A stretch of DNA of 64,000 nt from Callipepla californica brunnescens. Its lineage: Eukaryota > Chordata > Aves > Galliformes > Odontophoridae. The notes under the pieces were generated by a model. The model worked only from the letters and a program-made list of their open reading frames with translations. It did no database searches and was not told where the DNA came from. The stretch is taken from the NCBI GenBank assembly GCA_023055505.1, contig JALIRH010000023.1, forward strand, positions 8,128,423 through 8,192,422, read 5' to 3'. Shown here piece after piece: positions 33,431-47,302 of this stretch. The stretch's first letter is position 1. Each line of letters begins with the position of its first letter. The position numbers were made by a program, and so were the translations under genes.

Positions 33431-35144
33431 AGCATGGATGTTTCCCTGTTCATGGACCTGAGGGAGTTTGTGGCAGTGCAATAATCAGGGGAATACATTA
33501 ATTTCCTTTACAGTGTGTTAGGACTCGAGCTGTGAGAAGCTGGAATTGTGTAAGATATTATTTGAGTTATTTTTCCATGAACTCAGACTTTTAGAAGGTG
33601 CCTTCTGAATGGCACACAAGTGACATATTAGTGACTGCATGAAATGAACAGCCACATCAAGGCTCACACATTAGTCATGCTTAAATTGACAGTACTTGCA
33701 AATGTGTCTTATTGTGAGGCTTCAGAAAATATATTTTCTTAGGCTAGCATTGCTATTTTTGACTGAAAATTGTGAACTCTAATATTTGCTTAGAATTTAA
33801 AACTTTTAACTGAATTCTTTAATATTTTGGTGGTTTTGCTTAAACTAATGGAATTTAGGAGTGTGTGTGCTTATGCATAGTCCTTATTGCTTATCAGCAG
33901 TTTTATCTAATCCTAGTGTCTCACTGAATTTATGTGAGCATAATTCCATTAGAGCAGTTTGAGGCCAGAGCTGGTTTCCTTCTGCCTTAGCTAAGCAAGT
34001 TTTTTGAGCAAGAATTTTCTTAAGCCTGTCACACAGAGCACTAGCAACAAGGAACTTCTGAACCTACAGCCTGCCTGCAGATGCCCTGGATATGGTTATG
34101 CAGGAGTAAATGTAGAGTGCATTCATATTCATGCTAATACACTAATTAGAAATGTTTTCAGGCCAGGGGGCTCGAGCTCAGTCCTCAGAAGCTGAGATGA
34201 CTTCAGTAGAGAAGGTGGAAGTAATGGCCTTCTGCTGCAAGGTGGATTACTTCTGTCACATCATCAGTTTTAATTCTTCTTGATCCTAGCTTTTTGATGC
34301 TATGGAGCATGAGGCTCTTTTGAAACCCTTGGAGTGCATAGTGTGCTTGCTGTGGACATGGTTTTCATTGGTATTTGCCTCTGCAATATCGCTTTTTTAT
34401 GTTTAAACCAAAAAATAATGTTTTCTGCATGAACTGAAGAGGCTTCTGGCATTCTGTCTCATTGGTAGATGCATTTGTGCAGTATCATGCCCATACAAAT
34501 TTACCTCTTTGCTTCAGATATTTCATTACACTTGTTCCTTTTCTGAGTTACGTAGTTTATATAGAGTCATTTGTCTATGTCTGAGTATACTAAATCCAGC
34601 ATGAAGGGCTTGAAGGGCAGTGCAGTGAAGGGAGAGTGCTGTGATCCACCATTTGCTGACGGCTTCATGGTGAGTGTGGAGTCCCACATTTATGGGTGAC
34701 AAAGCCTGAAGCAGTTATGATGCCCTGAAGCACTGTGAACTGTGAACTGCGGGGATAAATGTATTCCATGCTGTCATTTTCCATATCAGTATGTAATCTT
34801 TCTGCCAGACATCATTAGCAGTACTAGCTCAATGCTGTCTAGGGAATTCCTATAAAATATAATAATTATGCTGAGCCTGCAGCTAATGTCTCATCCACCC
34901 CTAGGTTTAGGGAACTTAACCTAGTTTTACAGGTGCTCTTCCCTCACTGCAGGTGCTGAGGCGTCATAAGAAACAGGAAAGCAAAAATACTATTCTGGGG
35001 TGACAGATAATCCAGAAATGTCATTAATTTGCATGGCCATACAAAAGTGACCAGGCAAACTCACAATGCAAACCAAGAACATAGTTGACTACCACAGTCA
35101 TGTACTGCTCTGACAGCCCCTGTAACATGTACAACCAATGGTGC
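33431..35144. other. Unassigned DNA
   Basis: No gene or repeat recognised. The block at about 34600-34760 is slightly GC-richer, with no motif or long frame. Confidence 0.5.
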
Positions 35145-35225
35145 AGTGTTGATAAAAATGATGTATGGCTTTGGAATGAAAACTAGTCCATGGGGGATCC
35201 CATTAGAAAGGCCCATCTTTGGTGT
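35145..35225 (-). mobile_element. Possible CR1 fragment (antisense RT region)
   Basis: The plus strand has 'gttgataaaaatgatg', then 'agtccatgggggatccca' and 'tactgattaacc'. This resembles the common avian antisense CR1 run '..ttgataaagatgtt..acccctgggggacacca..ctgaccac..'. It is diverged and short. Confidence 0.4.
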
Positions 35226-36780
35226 CTCTCTACTGATTAACCTTGAAATATGGAATACAAGACAGATTCAAATTTAAAATGTCAGATTCCTTGGTTTCTG
35301 GTAATATATTTTTTTTAAAATATACATAGCATGCAATACAAAACCTTAGATAAATTCACACATACTATGTAATATACTATAATAAAACTATTTTTTGAAC
35401 AATTATATCAGCATATAAAATAAATCAAAGATTTCAAATCATCGTAAAAGCATGATTATTGCCACTGATTTATTTTAAATAAATTTTATTTAAATTACAT
35501 GTCTTGCCTCCAGTTCTAGACTCTAATTCTAATTAGTTGCTTCCCAGATTGTTTTCTTCAGCACAACTTCTTTACTATCTTTCTTAAAATCACTTTAACA
35601 AATCTTTAATTTTCTACTGCTCTCAGCCAAGTGTTGTGCCTCACTCTGTTCACCTTTGGAGATCCCCTCTGAATTTACTACACTTATTAAAAAGAATTTT
35701 ATTGAAAAGAGTAACTTGCAATTCACATAAATCCTTGCATCATTCAGATAGGAATCTATGATTTTATTTATCTGGACCTGTCAATTGGAAAAAGCCTATG
35801 TTTCAGGTTCCTTCCTTTCCATTCCATTTATGCTACAAAAGACAGTTTCTTTACTGACAGATGCTCAAAAATGTAAAACATAAACAAGGGCTCAGGTTCT
35901 GGTGTGTCAGAGAGCATAAGTTCTAGCATAAGAGCAGATATAAATCCAAACAATTGAAATAGAACTAGGGAAAAGCTCTAGCTCTCTTCTTAGCTGCACT
36001 GGTCATTCAGTATTAATAGGATTAAATAAAGTAAAACACTTTAATCATTAAGATCAGCAGACAAGAGTGAGCTGAGTAGAACAGTACCATTTTTAAAATA
36101 TTTTTTGAATCTAAAAGTACATATTAAAGGAGATCACTTTGTCAGAATTATCATGTAAATATATTCTGTGAGAACTGGAAAGATTATCTTTCATACCACA
36201 ATGACTAGAAAGCTATTATGCTGTCCTGTGTACCTGACATTTCTCCATGAGGCATTTTCAGATCTTTTGTTATTGGTTTAGATGACATACAAAACAGACA
36301 CAAGCTCTTAATTTCACTCATGTTTTTAACAGCAGATGGTTGCATAATTGTCATTTTAATTATTGTTATTAGCCTGTTTGTATAACAGTGGATATTTTTT
36401 ACAGGTTATTATTGTTCTGAATTCTGCATGAGTTGCATTTTAAGTACCTAATGCATAGTAGTCTACAGTGGTTATAATAGGAGGATATAAGCAGTAAGAA
36501 GGATGTGTCTGACCCTTAGATGATAACACTCAGAGAATTCTCAGTGAGAATAACATCAAAAAGTCATCATGTAACACTTCAGACTTCTTTTTTTTTTTTT
36601 TTCCTACCTTTGCTCTTTTCTGCTGTTTTTCTTCTCCAACTATTGTTCAAGTTTTAAGATTGTTTTTTTTTATAATTCTTCTAGACAGCCATCCCTTAGA
36701 CAAATCCCTCCTTCGAGCACATAGCCAGGAGTGTACTTCCAAAACACACTAGAATACATTAAAACTGAGGTATTAATCAG

Positions 36781-36812
<32 letters not shown>

Positions 36813-36916
36813 TATTGAAATCAGATACTTCTTCATAGAGTTTCCAGGTTAAAAACAAAAACAAAAACAAACAAACAAAACCAAAACAACAACAACAACA
36901 ACAAAACCAAACAACA
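36781..36916. repeat. Composite simple repeat: A29, spacer, CAAA/CAA array
   Basis: A29 at 36781-36809, a 40-base unique spacer, then CAAAA, CAAA and CAA units from about 36851 to 36916. ATTAAA lies 18 bases before the A-run, the usual distance for a polyadenylation signal. No upstream coding similarity or target-site duplication is visible, so a retrocopied transcript is only a possibility. Confidence 0.9.
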
Positions 36917-39041
36917 TTTTGGTAGGCTCTAAGGATTATTTCATTTGGTTCTTTCTACCCAGCTTTCTAACAGTGCTACACAGTAGTCAGGAATCTCACT
37001 GGATACAGTTGTTCTGTCCCGTTTTTTCTTTAAAGCTTCACAGTTTCAGAAAGCATGTATCTCATGATAAGTGCTTCAGCCATTCAAACAGTAATAAAAA
37101 AGGAAAATGGTAACACTAATATAAAAACTAACAGAAATGGCAACTTGCTTCCATACCAAATGAACTTTAAAATCTTTTTAATTGGAGCTGCACCATCTGC
37201 AGATCAAACAGGGTCACTTCACCGTGTTTTGAATCAGTTTTCAGATAAGAGCTAGTAAGCTGATTCTGAGCACATTCTCTCCTACAGAAGGAAAAGTTTA
37301 AAAATGCATCATAGAAAAGGGAGCAGAGTACTGAGTATGTAAAACTGTATACATCATGCTGTGGTTCTGTACTGCAGTTCAGAAGACAGTATAGATGCTG
37401 GGGTAAATACTGATCACTAATACTGACAAATGACTTCTCATTTTTAATAAAGGCTTGGCAAAGGTATGTGCAAAATCTGTGAACAGGTTATCCCAGATGA
37501 GGAGTTCTATGGTGCTTTCTATCCAGGAATACTCCCACAATTACCTGGGGAGGTCTCTCCCATGAGCTTAACCTATTTAAATAAGGACAGAAAAAGAAAA
37601 ATACACAGTCTCTTCTTTCAGCTATATTACTTGCATCATACTGCAGGAATTCCTATATGGAAGTTACCAGTCTCCATCACTTTGGAGTTCTTTGAAAAGT
37701 TTTCTCATGTTTTGATTGTGAAAGATAGTTTGGTGAAGGAAAATAATTACTTAATCATCTGGGCAGCTTAGGCCACTTCAGATCATAATCAAAAGGTTTC
37801 TCTCAGCTATCCATACATTTACTGATTAACTACAATGAGCATTGGGGCCCCTTTGGATTTCACCTGGCTTTACTCCATATGATGCAAAGCAGTGGTGATT
37901 TTGGAAGATGCCATGGTAACACTGAAGGACTGTCAGGATGACTTGGGGAGCATAAGCAATATCAATTGCTTTGATACTAAAGCATCAGATGGACCTTCCA
38001 GGGAAATAGGAATTCATCATCCAAGACGTGGATTTGTTTGGCCAAAGTGGAAAAGGCTGTGAGGAAACTTAGCAACCTGAAGAATCTAAGTGTTGAAAAA
38101 AGACATCAATGCTAGCAAGTTTCTATAAGGTAGGCATACTTCAAAAAGTAGACTCCTTTTGGTCTTTGGTGTATCTTGTTTATTCTCTGAGTAAATGAGT
38201 AAATCATTTTAAAAATCTTTTCACCTTTTTACTGATAGAATGTTACTTGGTATCATGTATTTTAAATTCAAATTAACAAGCAAAAATTGAAAAAGATGTG
38301 TAAAAACACATCACTTTTTCTTTATATAGCAATCTAATGATTGTTTATGTTATATATAAGTTATACCATAGAAAATTATTCTTTGGAATGAAGTGGCTTA
38401 AGGATGTTGTAATGAGATAGGCAATATCAGCACAGAGATAATTGTAGTAATTCTTCCATTAGATTTGTCTAGAAAATGCCATATTGTGTCAGCCTTCATT
38501 TTGTTTTCTCCCATGATAGGAAATATAAATATTTCTATGCATCTGTGTCAGATTGCTGAAGTTTCCTATTTTCTTATGATATCCAGGACCCCTTGAATCT
38601 CTTTGGTTTCTTCTTCTCAGTGCTCAGCCCTGCTCTATCTTCACTTTGCTGTGGTAGCATGGTTCCCCCAGTTCACCTGATACATCACGCTATGTCAGAA
38701 GCCACTGATCTTTCCACTCCAAGGGTAAAAGGGCTGGAAGCTGATTGTGTCAGGAGAATTTGTTGCTTGGATGAGAAAAGTGATAAAATAAGAGGCTGAA
38801 CTCCAAGCATTATCCAAGGTGTATTATTTCATCAACCAACTTTCTTTTAGCACTCACTCTCTTGTCCTCCCATCTCCCTAAAATAAAAACAAGCTTTAAG
38901 CAAATCACTATTTTCGTTCTTTCAGTTAAAATGAAATCCATAGTTTCTGCAGTCTGCTCCCCATATTACAGAGTTGTTTTTAGGACACGATTCACTATCA
39001 AGCCAAGATTCATGCAGATCAGTTTTTTGGGAAAATTACTT

Positions 39042-39062
39042 TAAAATAAAATAAAATAAATA
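39042..39062. repeat. (AAAAT)n low-complexity
   Basis: About four AAAAT/AAAT units. A similar patch lies at about 39383-39425. Confidence 0.8.
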
Positions 39063-42000
39063 ATCCAGGTAATGAGGTATGCAACAAATCCAAATGCATT
39101 TTCAAGTATAACATAGAAGCAGGATAACAGATTGCTTGAGAGGGTGTTATATTAACTGGTATATCTAGGGTGTGATTAAGTCACCTGCCTCTCATGCAAC
39201 TGTGCAGCTTCAGCAACACCTACAGTTTCCCTATGGGAATAGCATCAGTTCTTTGATTGCAAATCTGATCACAGTCAAGTAGGAAATCTCATCACAACTA
39301 ATTCTGCAATTAATCTCACTATGCAGACAAATTATAGGGACTTACTCATAGCCGCATGAAGTCTTTGCTGGAGAAAGGAACTTGTTAAATAAATAAAATA
39401 AAATAATTTGATAAATAATAATTTATCTCTATTTCAAGATAAAATTAGCCAGTAAGAATTACTAAGATTACCTTAGTAAGAGTCATGAAGCTACAGGTAT
39501 TTTATGGCATATTTTTTGAATCTATGTATCATGCTGTTCTACACTGCTTCAACATACACTGAAATTGTTAAGAATTTCTCTATTGACTTAATCTGAAAAT
39601 AGTGTTTTCATTATTTGTGGAGGCTATGAGGTTGTTGCATAATTTAGAACGACCTCATTAAAATCAGTAACATCCTACTGAATGTAGTGTTTTCAAATTT
39701 TCACTCCCGTTTTCATCTGCAATTTGTTTACACATTGTTGCCACCTCCTGAAGAAATGCTCTTGAGAAATAAGGAGAGAGCATCCTCTCTACTCAGCAAG
39801 AACATTTCAGAAACAAGATGCTAACTGTATTTACATTAGAGTTCGTGATGAAATAATGAACTACTTTACTCCTTTAAGCAAGCAAAAGCAGTCCCTGTCC
39901 CAGGCAGTTTGTTCTTTAAGTATAAAACAGACAGACTGAGATTTTGATCTGTTGGGAAGTATCACCTTCACAGTTAAGGACTACCCGATTTTTCTCCTTT
40001 GAAACTTGAAAATGTAAAAACATCCAAGTTCTCAGCTAACTCATATAAAACACCATTTCACTATGGCTTGTTAACAAATGGATGATATCATGAGATGTAA
40101 ACCAAATATGGTTATTGTGGGTATTTTTTTAGCTTTGTTTTGTTTCATAGCTTTTTGTATTTTTTTTAGTGAAAATAAAAATTCCTTTTCTGTCCAGGGC
40201 TATAACCTTTTTTCTTCTGTAGACATTATTTCATATCGAGGGCCAATGAATAAGCTGACAGAACATGCTTCAACTGTTGAGCTAACAAGTGCACATTTGA
40301 GAAATTATGATAAGGAAAGAGCTACTAATTAATGGCCAATACTAGAATACAGAAAAAGTTCTGAAAGTTTTCAGTGAGTGGTCGGTTCAGTTTAAATTTT
40401 AAGAAGAATATTCACATTTGTGACAAAATCATTTGTAAAACAATTTCATTTATTTTCATATAAATAAAATAAAACAACAGATTTCCTTTCCACTTCTACT
40501 TTCCTAGCAGAGAATAACTGATTATGGTAAGTAAATGGAAATTATTTTCATACTGAATAAAATGAAGTTTGCATGAAACTTGTTTCTGAAAGGATTTTCA
40601 TTTGCTTTGGAAAATTCATATGAACATGATTAAATTCAACATGAAAAATGTAATTCTCTTACTAGGTGATTTATTAACTATGTGGTTTAGAAGGAGCCTG
40701 AAAAGAAAGTGTATGTGAGCTAGAATGATTTATGAAAAATGTGAAATAAATTCACACAGAGTATAAACAGTACAGCTCTTACTAGGGTGAGAGATATTTC
40801 TACTGCCTTTTAAAATTACATTTAAACTTTTCTTAAGGCTCCTCTCCAGGATTCCAGACCCTGACTTCTGAGAAATTTAGGTTAAACAGAAAAAAAAAAG
40901 GAAGAAATCTTATTCCTGCTGTGATTTCTAACAAGATCACAGATATTCCATGAGTTAGCTACCTAGCTATAGGGGATATCTTGTGGATATATTCTTCAGG
41001 GTGTTGTGAGGCAATATCAAATATCAAATAAAGGAAAAAAGACAGCAGAGAATACTTGGCTATTCCAAACATGGTATCTCAAAAATGAAGCCTAAGTACT
41101 GAATTGTATCTCCAAAGTCTTAAGTTTTCTGTTGTGGAGAAAATCTGTAGTAGTTCATTTGTTTTTAATGGAAGTATATCAGTTCAGGTCTAATGTGGGA
41201 AGGAAGAATTACACCACTGTACGACAGTGACCCATCACTTTTACATTTGAATTGGTGTGTTTATAAACTTCTGTCTTGGGTATCCAGCACATGCATGCAC
41301 ATGTTTGTGTTGTTTTCCCAATGCAAAATACTCAAAGGCAGAATGATAATTATAAGTGTTTTATCTATAAAATATGATCAAATATAAAGTACTTACATAT
41401 TTATATATTGATGGATGCATATGTTTATGTATAGCTTATCTAAATGCACATTTGTATGAGTATGTTCGTATGTGACACATCTATCATGTACAATTGATTA
41501 ACTGTATTTAGACAACAGACTTTTAGGTACCTGGCAGATACATGCAGATTATGTGTGGACATTTGTGTACACAGGTACGTGTTGATAGGGCCCTTTCACT
41601 CTTGTTCAGAAGCAAACTGCTGATTGCTGCAGAGAGCCTATGCAGGAACTTGTAGCTTATGCAAAGCTTTATAATCACAGATCACACAAAATTATGCCTG
41701 TACAGTATCCATTTATATAAAGAAAATCAGTTCATAAATACATTGTACAAAATATACGGAGTAGCCACAGAAACAGAGTAAATGCTGACTGCTCATATTA
41801 TGCATTTATAAAGTGTTGTTTTCCTTGAATGAAGTGCATCTTTTTTTATTTACACAGATTTTGAACTAGTTCAGAGCACAGAAAACTTGAAAATTAATAA
41901 ATAAATAAGTAAAAAGGCTGAAGGAACAGGAGTGTTTTCCGAAGAGTTATATGTTCTGCTATATTTTCTCAACAATTGTGCATGCTAATGTTTAGCTGAA

Positions 42001-43834
42001 TACGTGAGGCATACATGGACTTATGACTTGTTATTTTGCCTCGGGAAGCTAATCAAGAAAGAGAAGTAGTACTGGCATTATTTTACTTACAGCATCAGAG
42101 GCTGTAATCAAAAGTGTTATTCAGCAAAGAAAAGAAAAGCAGTCCTCAGCTTCATTTTCCAAAAGCAATGGTACTAGAAGACACACTGCACCAGCTATAC
42201 ACCATTTCAGGGTGGAAGCTTTACAGTGGGATTTCCATGAGCCTCCAGAAAGTCAGGGATCTTTCTCATACTGTGAGCAGTCCCCTCTCTGTATCAACCC
42301 CCTTTAGACATACAGTGGCTAGAAGTGATTCAGCTTTCCCAGCTATGCAGTACTCCAAGTTCATGTCTGTGCCTTGTGGAATTCTGTGTGGATGTTTCAC
42401 GTGTGTCTCCTTGGAGATTTTGGAGAAATGTGATTCCTAGCAAATCACATACAACTCCATACACAGTTTGTCTTGAGCATAATTGGAGGAGTTTAGCTTG
42501 ACCAAAGTAGAAGACTTGTCTAAACTCTTTCTTTTCTGTAGGAAGAACAGCACCTTGGCATTGACCTTGTGTGGAGAGCATCTCTGACACCATCCTCTCA
42601 AGGCACCAGGATCTCTTTATTTTTTTTTACTTGCTCTCACTTTGCATCTGCTGTGGCCCAGACCTCTGGTGTGGATATGAAGTGGGGGCTTTTCTTTGGA
42701 GCCATCCTTCATCCTGAAATCCGCTTACCAGGGCAAAATGTTTTGACTTTCAGCACCAACTGGGAACCAGCAAGGTGCCATCTCTTATAAAGGCAGGAAG
42801 GCTGTTTTGTGCCCAGGAAGCTTACACTGTTGTGCATGGCAGATGCATTCTGGGGTCTAACTTGAAGTGGATTAGAGCAGATGAAAAGCAATATGCATGA
42901 CAACGGAGGTGAATTCCTGAACACCTTGTAGATAACAAAATTCCTGAATTATTTCATACTAAAAGAGCTGTACTTCATCTTCCTGAGGAATATTGAGGAA
43001 TTAGCTTTGCAGTTCTTCACACTGTAAGGATAAACAGTTTTGTAATAACTGAAAACAAATAAATACAGTGGCACTACCTTATCTGCCTGAAAGCATGCAT
43101 GTACATACACACAAGTACATGCCTCAGTCTTGTTCTTGTGTAAAATGAATCAGACAGATGTAAAGCTGGAAAGGGAAATCTTGGGACAACCATCTCTTTG
43201 CTCTTAGTGCTTCTCTGAAAAGAAGTGATTATTCCTTGCTTCCTGTTCCCTTCCTTACAGCATACATAGCTTATTGCAACATCCCTTCCCACTGCTCCAT
43301 TGTGCAGTGTATCACTAGCATGTCATTTTCCCAAACAGCAAAAGACACATACCCTTTACAGCTGGTATAGATAAATCTCTTTCTATTATACACAAAAATT
43401 AAAAGTACTCTCTTCCTTTTTCTTATAAAGTAAATTTTGTAAAGGCCAAGATCAATGCAAATAGAAAATTATTTCAAAATCAAAGAAACTTTTTATTGGA
43501 CTACATTCTGAAGTGAGTTTTCAGTAGGTATTCTGCCTCATCATGGGAAAACAAGCTTTGGTTCTTTTCTTGCACATTATTAAAGTGAACAACAAAAAGC
43601 AGAGTAATTTTGACTATTTGTGCAGCTACCAAATGAGGTATCATCCTAAATATACAATGGACCAAAAATGAGAGTGGTTCCTGAAGGATGGTCAGCAGAG
43701 TCCTACATCTGTTGGAACTTGAAGAGTAGGGAAATCTCTTCTCCACCAAAAGGAGAGAACCTTCTGTGTTTTTCATATACATTTGATTTCACATTAGCTC
43801 ACTGTAGCTGCCTAATCTTGCCTGGCCCCCTCAG

Positions 43835-43905
43835 ATTTTAAACACTTTTCACAAACATCGGGAGGAAACATAGCTAGCCCCATTTTACAACTTCTTTGAG
43901 CTTGG
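43835..43905 (-). mobile_element. Possible MIR SINE fragment
   Basis: The plus strand reads 'ttttcacaaacatcgggagg', then 'aaacatagctagccccat', then 'tttacaacttctttgag'. This follows the reverse-complement MIR order 'cctcacaac..gaggtag..tatccccattttaca'. The 'agccccattttaca' core is the strongest part. Short and diverged. Confidence 0.4.
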
Positions 43906-45423
43906 AGAACTCCAGGAGTTGCTTGGCATTTTGAGCTCCGTTCTGAGATCCTCTGATACCAATACAACTGGTGTTATCCCTAGGCTGTTAGTGACACTTT
44001 TTGGTTTTCTGTATGTTGGATGAATGGAAAGATGTTTTTTGTGCTCCAAGTTCCCACAGTAAAACTCTTGTGTCTGCTCCCAGAGATAGTCTGTTTTAAC
44101 TTCTGCCACAAAACATTTCAGGTGCCATCTCTGAAATCAGTGAGGCAATTGTGGATTTTATTCCATCATAAATATCTTGACTTCTTATGTAAAGTTTCCA
44201 GAAGAAAATATAGAGTGAAAGAAAACATATAAAAATTATTAGTCAGAATCAACAGGTAACAGAGAAATTAAGTGTTGTGTCACCCCTGTGCTCTGATACC
44301 AGTAGAAGCTGGATGCCCATAAAGATGGGACCTGAGAAGCGCAGTCCAACACAGTTCGTTAAAACAAGAAAGGGGCAGCAATCAAGTGCATCTTGCTTAT
44401 AACTTAAAGGATTATAGGACTTGTTTACTTGGAATGACAATTACTGTTTCCATGAAGGAGGACAGGAGGAGTAGTGATGGGCCTTCAGTGGTTGCAGAAA
44501 CCTGCACGAAGAAAAGGCTCTGTTTTGGTTAACATGTTGTCAGCCTTTAATAACGGGTGTTGTAACAGCTGGTTTTGATGTAATTTCTTTTGAGGCCACT
44601 AGACTACAAGCCATTTATTGCATTCTTCAGGCCAGACTGCTCCCTGGATACAGCCTGAAGTCAAGAGGTCAGAGGTCTAAAGCCAGGAGCTGAAGAATTT
44701 GTCATCATTTAACAGGTCATTGGTTGCTGTGCACTATGCAAACTGGACAGTGCCCTGGGGTCTGGCAGGACTGCATGGCACATTTCACTTCCAAAGGGAA
44801 ATGATTTTGTCATCACTGTAGAAGCCATTTCCTTACCTGGAGTCATTATTCTGTGCCTGGATATCAGAGGGAGGAAAAAATGCACAGTTACACACCTAAA
44901 CAAAATATCTTAATTTAGCAGCATAACTTTGGGTTGTGCAGAGCTGAGCGCAGTATTCAGATATGTTTCCAAAATAACTGGTGGTGAGGAATAGCACATG
45001 AGCAGGAAGGGCAGAGCCTTATATTCTGTTGGTCATTAGGGCTTCACCTCCAATTCCACTCTCAGTTAAACAAGAAGGGCAGAATAATTCCTGAGTAATT
45101 AAGGTGTCTGGCCACTGGATCTAACTATTTCTGTTGGTTTTTATTACATGGAAGTGGTACATTGTGATTTCCTCCTGAGTGTGCAAATGATTTGGCTTAA
45201 AATAGCTGCAATTAGCAGGTGTTTTCTGTAAGGTGACTACGGGATTTGCAAAGGCTTGAGCAAATCCAGATAACTTCAAAAACATGGGACCTGTATGACT
45301 TGAATTGTCCCTTGGAGTAGTGAAGGAAAAAGGTAACAAACATTATTCTATCACTGCACCAAGAATTTGAAGTCTCAACAGCAAAACTAATTTTGAACCT
45401 TATTTTTGTGAGGACCCTTTTTT

Positions 45424-46156
45424 CACAGAATCACAGAATCATAGGGTTTGGAAGGAATTTATAGAGATCATAGAGCCCAAACCCCCTGCCAAAGCAGCTC
45501 CCTAGCCCAGGTTGCACAGGTAGGTGTCCAGGTGGGTCTTGGATGTCTGCAGAGGAGACTCCACCACCTCTCTGTGCAGCCTGTGCCAGTGCTCTGTCAC
45601 TGCACTGTGAAGAAGTTCCCATGCACATTTGTGCAGAACTTCCTATGCTTCAGTTTGTGGCCATTTCCCCTCATTTTATCACCACACACTGCTGAGAAGA
45701 GTTCAGCCTCATCCCTTTGCCTCTTGCTCCTTAGATATTTCTAGATGTGGATCATATCCCCCTCTGAGTCTTCTTTTCTCAAGGCTGAACATCCCCAGGT
45801 GTCTCAGACTCTCCTCATAAGGGAGATGTTCCACACGCTTTATCATCTTTGTAGCCATCCACTGGACTCTTTCAAGGAGATCCCTGTCTTTTTTGTACTG
45901 GGGAGTCCAGAACTGGACACAATACTTCAGGTGAGGCCTCACCAGGGCAGAGTAGGGGAGAAAGATCACCCCCCTTGACCTGCTGTCACCAGAGCACCAG
46001 AAGGCTTTTCTTGGCCACCAGGGCACACTGCTGACTCATGGCCAACCTGTCATCCACCAGGACACCCAGGTCCCTCTCCTCAGAGCTTCTCTCTCCAGCA
46101 GATCATCCCCAGCTCATAATGCTTCATGCAGCTATTCCTCCCTAGGTGCAGGAAAG
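45424..46156 (-). mobile_element. CR1 LINE, longest single copy in the window
   Basis: About 730 bases in antisense. From the plus-strand left end: tail 'cacagaatcacagaatcata', terminal phrase 'gggtttggaaggaa', then the 3' region ('cctctctgtgcagcctgtgc', 'gaagaagttccc', 'ccctctgagtcttc'). The ORF2 C-terminal coding region follows, up to 'attcctccctaggtgcagg', where the copy is 5'-truncated. Both the tail and the terminal phrase are intact. Compared with a full CR1 of about 4.5 kb, only the last sixth is present. It belongs to a different CR1 subfamily type from the 21-kb copy, judging by the 3' region wording. Confidence 0.93.
45709..46026 (-). pseudogene. CR1 ORF2 C-terminal fragment (remnant, frameshifted)
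   Basis: An open frame of about 105 codons on the minus strand. Readable blocks are [48 protein letters not shown] and [13 protein letters not shown]. Upstream, the AKKA-type block of CR1 ORF2 is still readable but in another frame, so at least one indel separates it. Past the RRLRGG block the frame departs from CR1, suggesting a second indel. No catalytic domain is present. Confidence 0.88.
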
Positions 46157-47277
46157 TTTCTTTGGAGGAAAATGATATCCAGCAAACAAGGAAGTAGAAA
46201 TGTTCACCATTTCTTTTTTTTGTACATATATATTTCAGATATTAAAAGGGCTATGTGAGACTGTCTTCTAGTAAATGTTACTTTTCATGCAAACAAGACA
46301 AAAGAGTCTTTTGCTTTTACTACATGACCTAAGAACATATTCAAGTGAAATGGGAAAGTGTTTCTTGGTGAACCAAATTTTGCTGCTCCATCTGTAACTA
46401 CACTGCAAACACTTTTGGACTTTATGAGGTGATGAAGCATAAGGTTAGACACTTTCTGTGAGCTCATTTTCATGTAGGGACTTTAATAAAGCAAGAAATT
46501 ATTGAAATCTTCAGAAAGGACAATTTGAGAGTTCATTCTGCCTTGTGACATCTATGTAAGCCTTTACAAGGCTGAGCTCTCTCAGCATTAGATCACTTAG
46601 TCTCTCAGGTTTAAGTAGGCTTGTGCAGCCATCCAGATACAGCTGGGCCCTTCTGCCTGGAGCTGGGTGACACATATATGTAGTAGGATCTTCAGAGCAT
46701 TGATCTTTGCTGGAGGAGTGGAAGGAAAAAGCCTGGTAGTTATTGCATCCATTCACTGTTGTCACCCAGCAGGGACACAGATTAGGTGAGAATTCACAAT
46801 CAAGCAACTAGTTTTTCCTCCCTCTCCTATGCACAGTTGTCTCTTAAATATGAAGTATTATGACGGGAGAAGCTTCAATATTATATATATCTTGTGTGTA
46901 ACTTGAAAATAGATCTGAATAACATTTATTTCAATACTCTCTTCTTTATGGGCAGCAGGGACAGAAAAGGAATATATTTTCTCTTAAGAACACCTTAGGT
47001 GAACTTTCTGAGAAACAAAAATGCAGATGAAGAAATGCCTTTTGCTTGATGAACTGATCTCGTTTACTGTACCTTTGCCTGCTCTGCTTGTTGTAAAGAT
47101 CTTACCTGACTTTTATATAATGCAGTGGATACACGATATACTGTACCTGACACTGACACACACTAGTCCACTCTAAAATTTTTCTAAATACTATTTTTCT
47201 GTGCTCTAGTTCTGGCTTATTATTAAAATATACTAACCTCTGAAATTCTTGGGGGAATTTGTTAAAATAAATGAGAA

Positions 47278-47302
47278 GGGTTTAGGGGAAAGGGAAGGGG
47301 GG
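47278..47302 (+). other. Canonical G-quadruplex motif
   Basis: Reads GGG-TTTA-GGGG-AAA-GGG-AA-GGGGGG: four G-runs of at least three with loops of 4, 3 and 2 bases, meeting the usual G3+N1-7 rule. It sits in otherwise AT-rich DNA and is flanked by further purines ('aaggaataaaag'). Confidence 0.9.

Larger units (their letters stand above)
35226..45423. other. About 10 kb unassigned AT-rich DNA
   Basis: Includes the A29/CAA composite at 36781-36916, AAAT-type low-complexity patches (about 35460-35510, 39042-39062, 39383-39425) and a possible MIR at 43835-43905. Open frames of up to 108 codons (plus strand 42114-42440) show no family features. Nothing else is recognised. Confidence 0.5.

Noticed and set aside
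42114..42440. 108-codon plus-strand open frame
   Set aside because: No domain, signal or family feature recognised, flanked by unassigned DNA, and of a length expected by chance among six frames of a 64-kb window.
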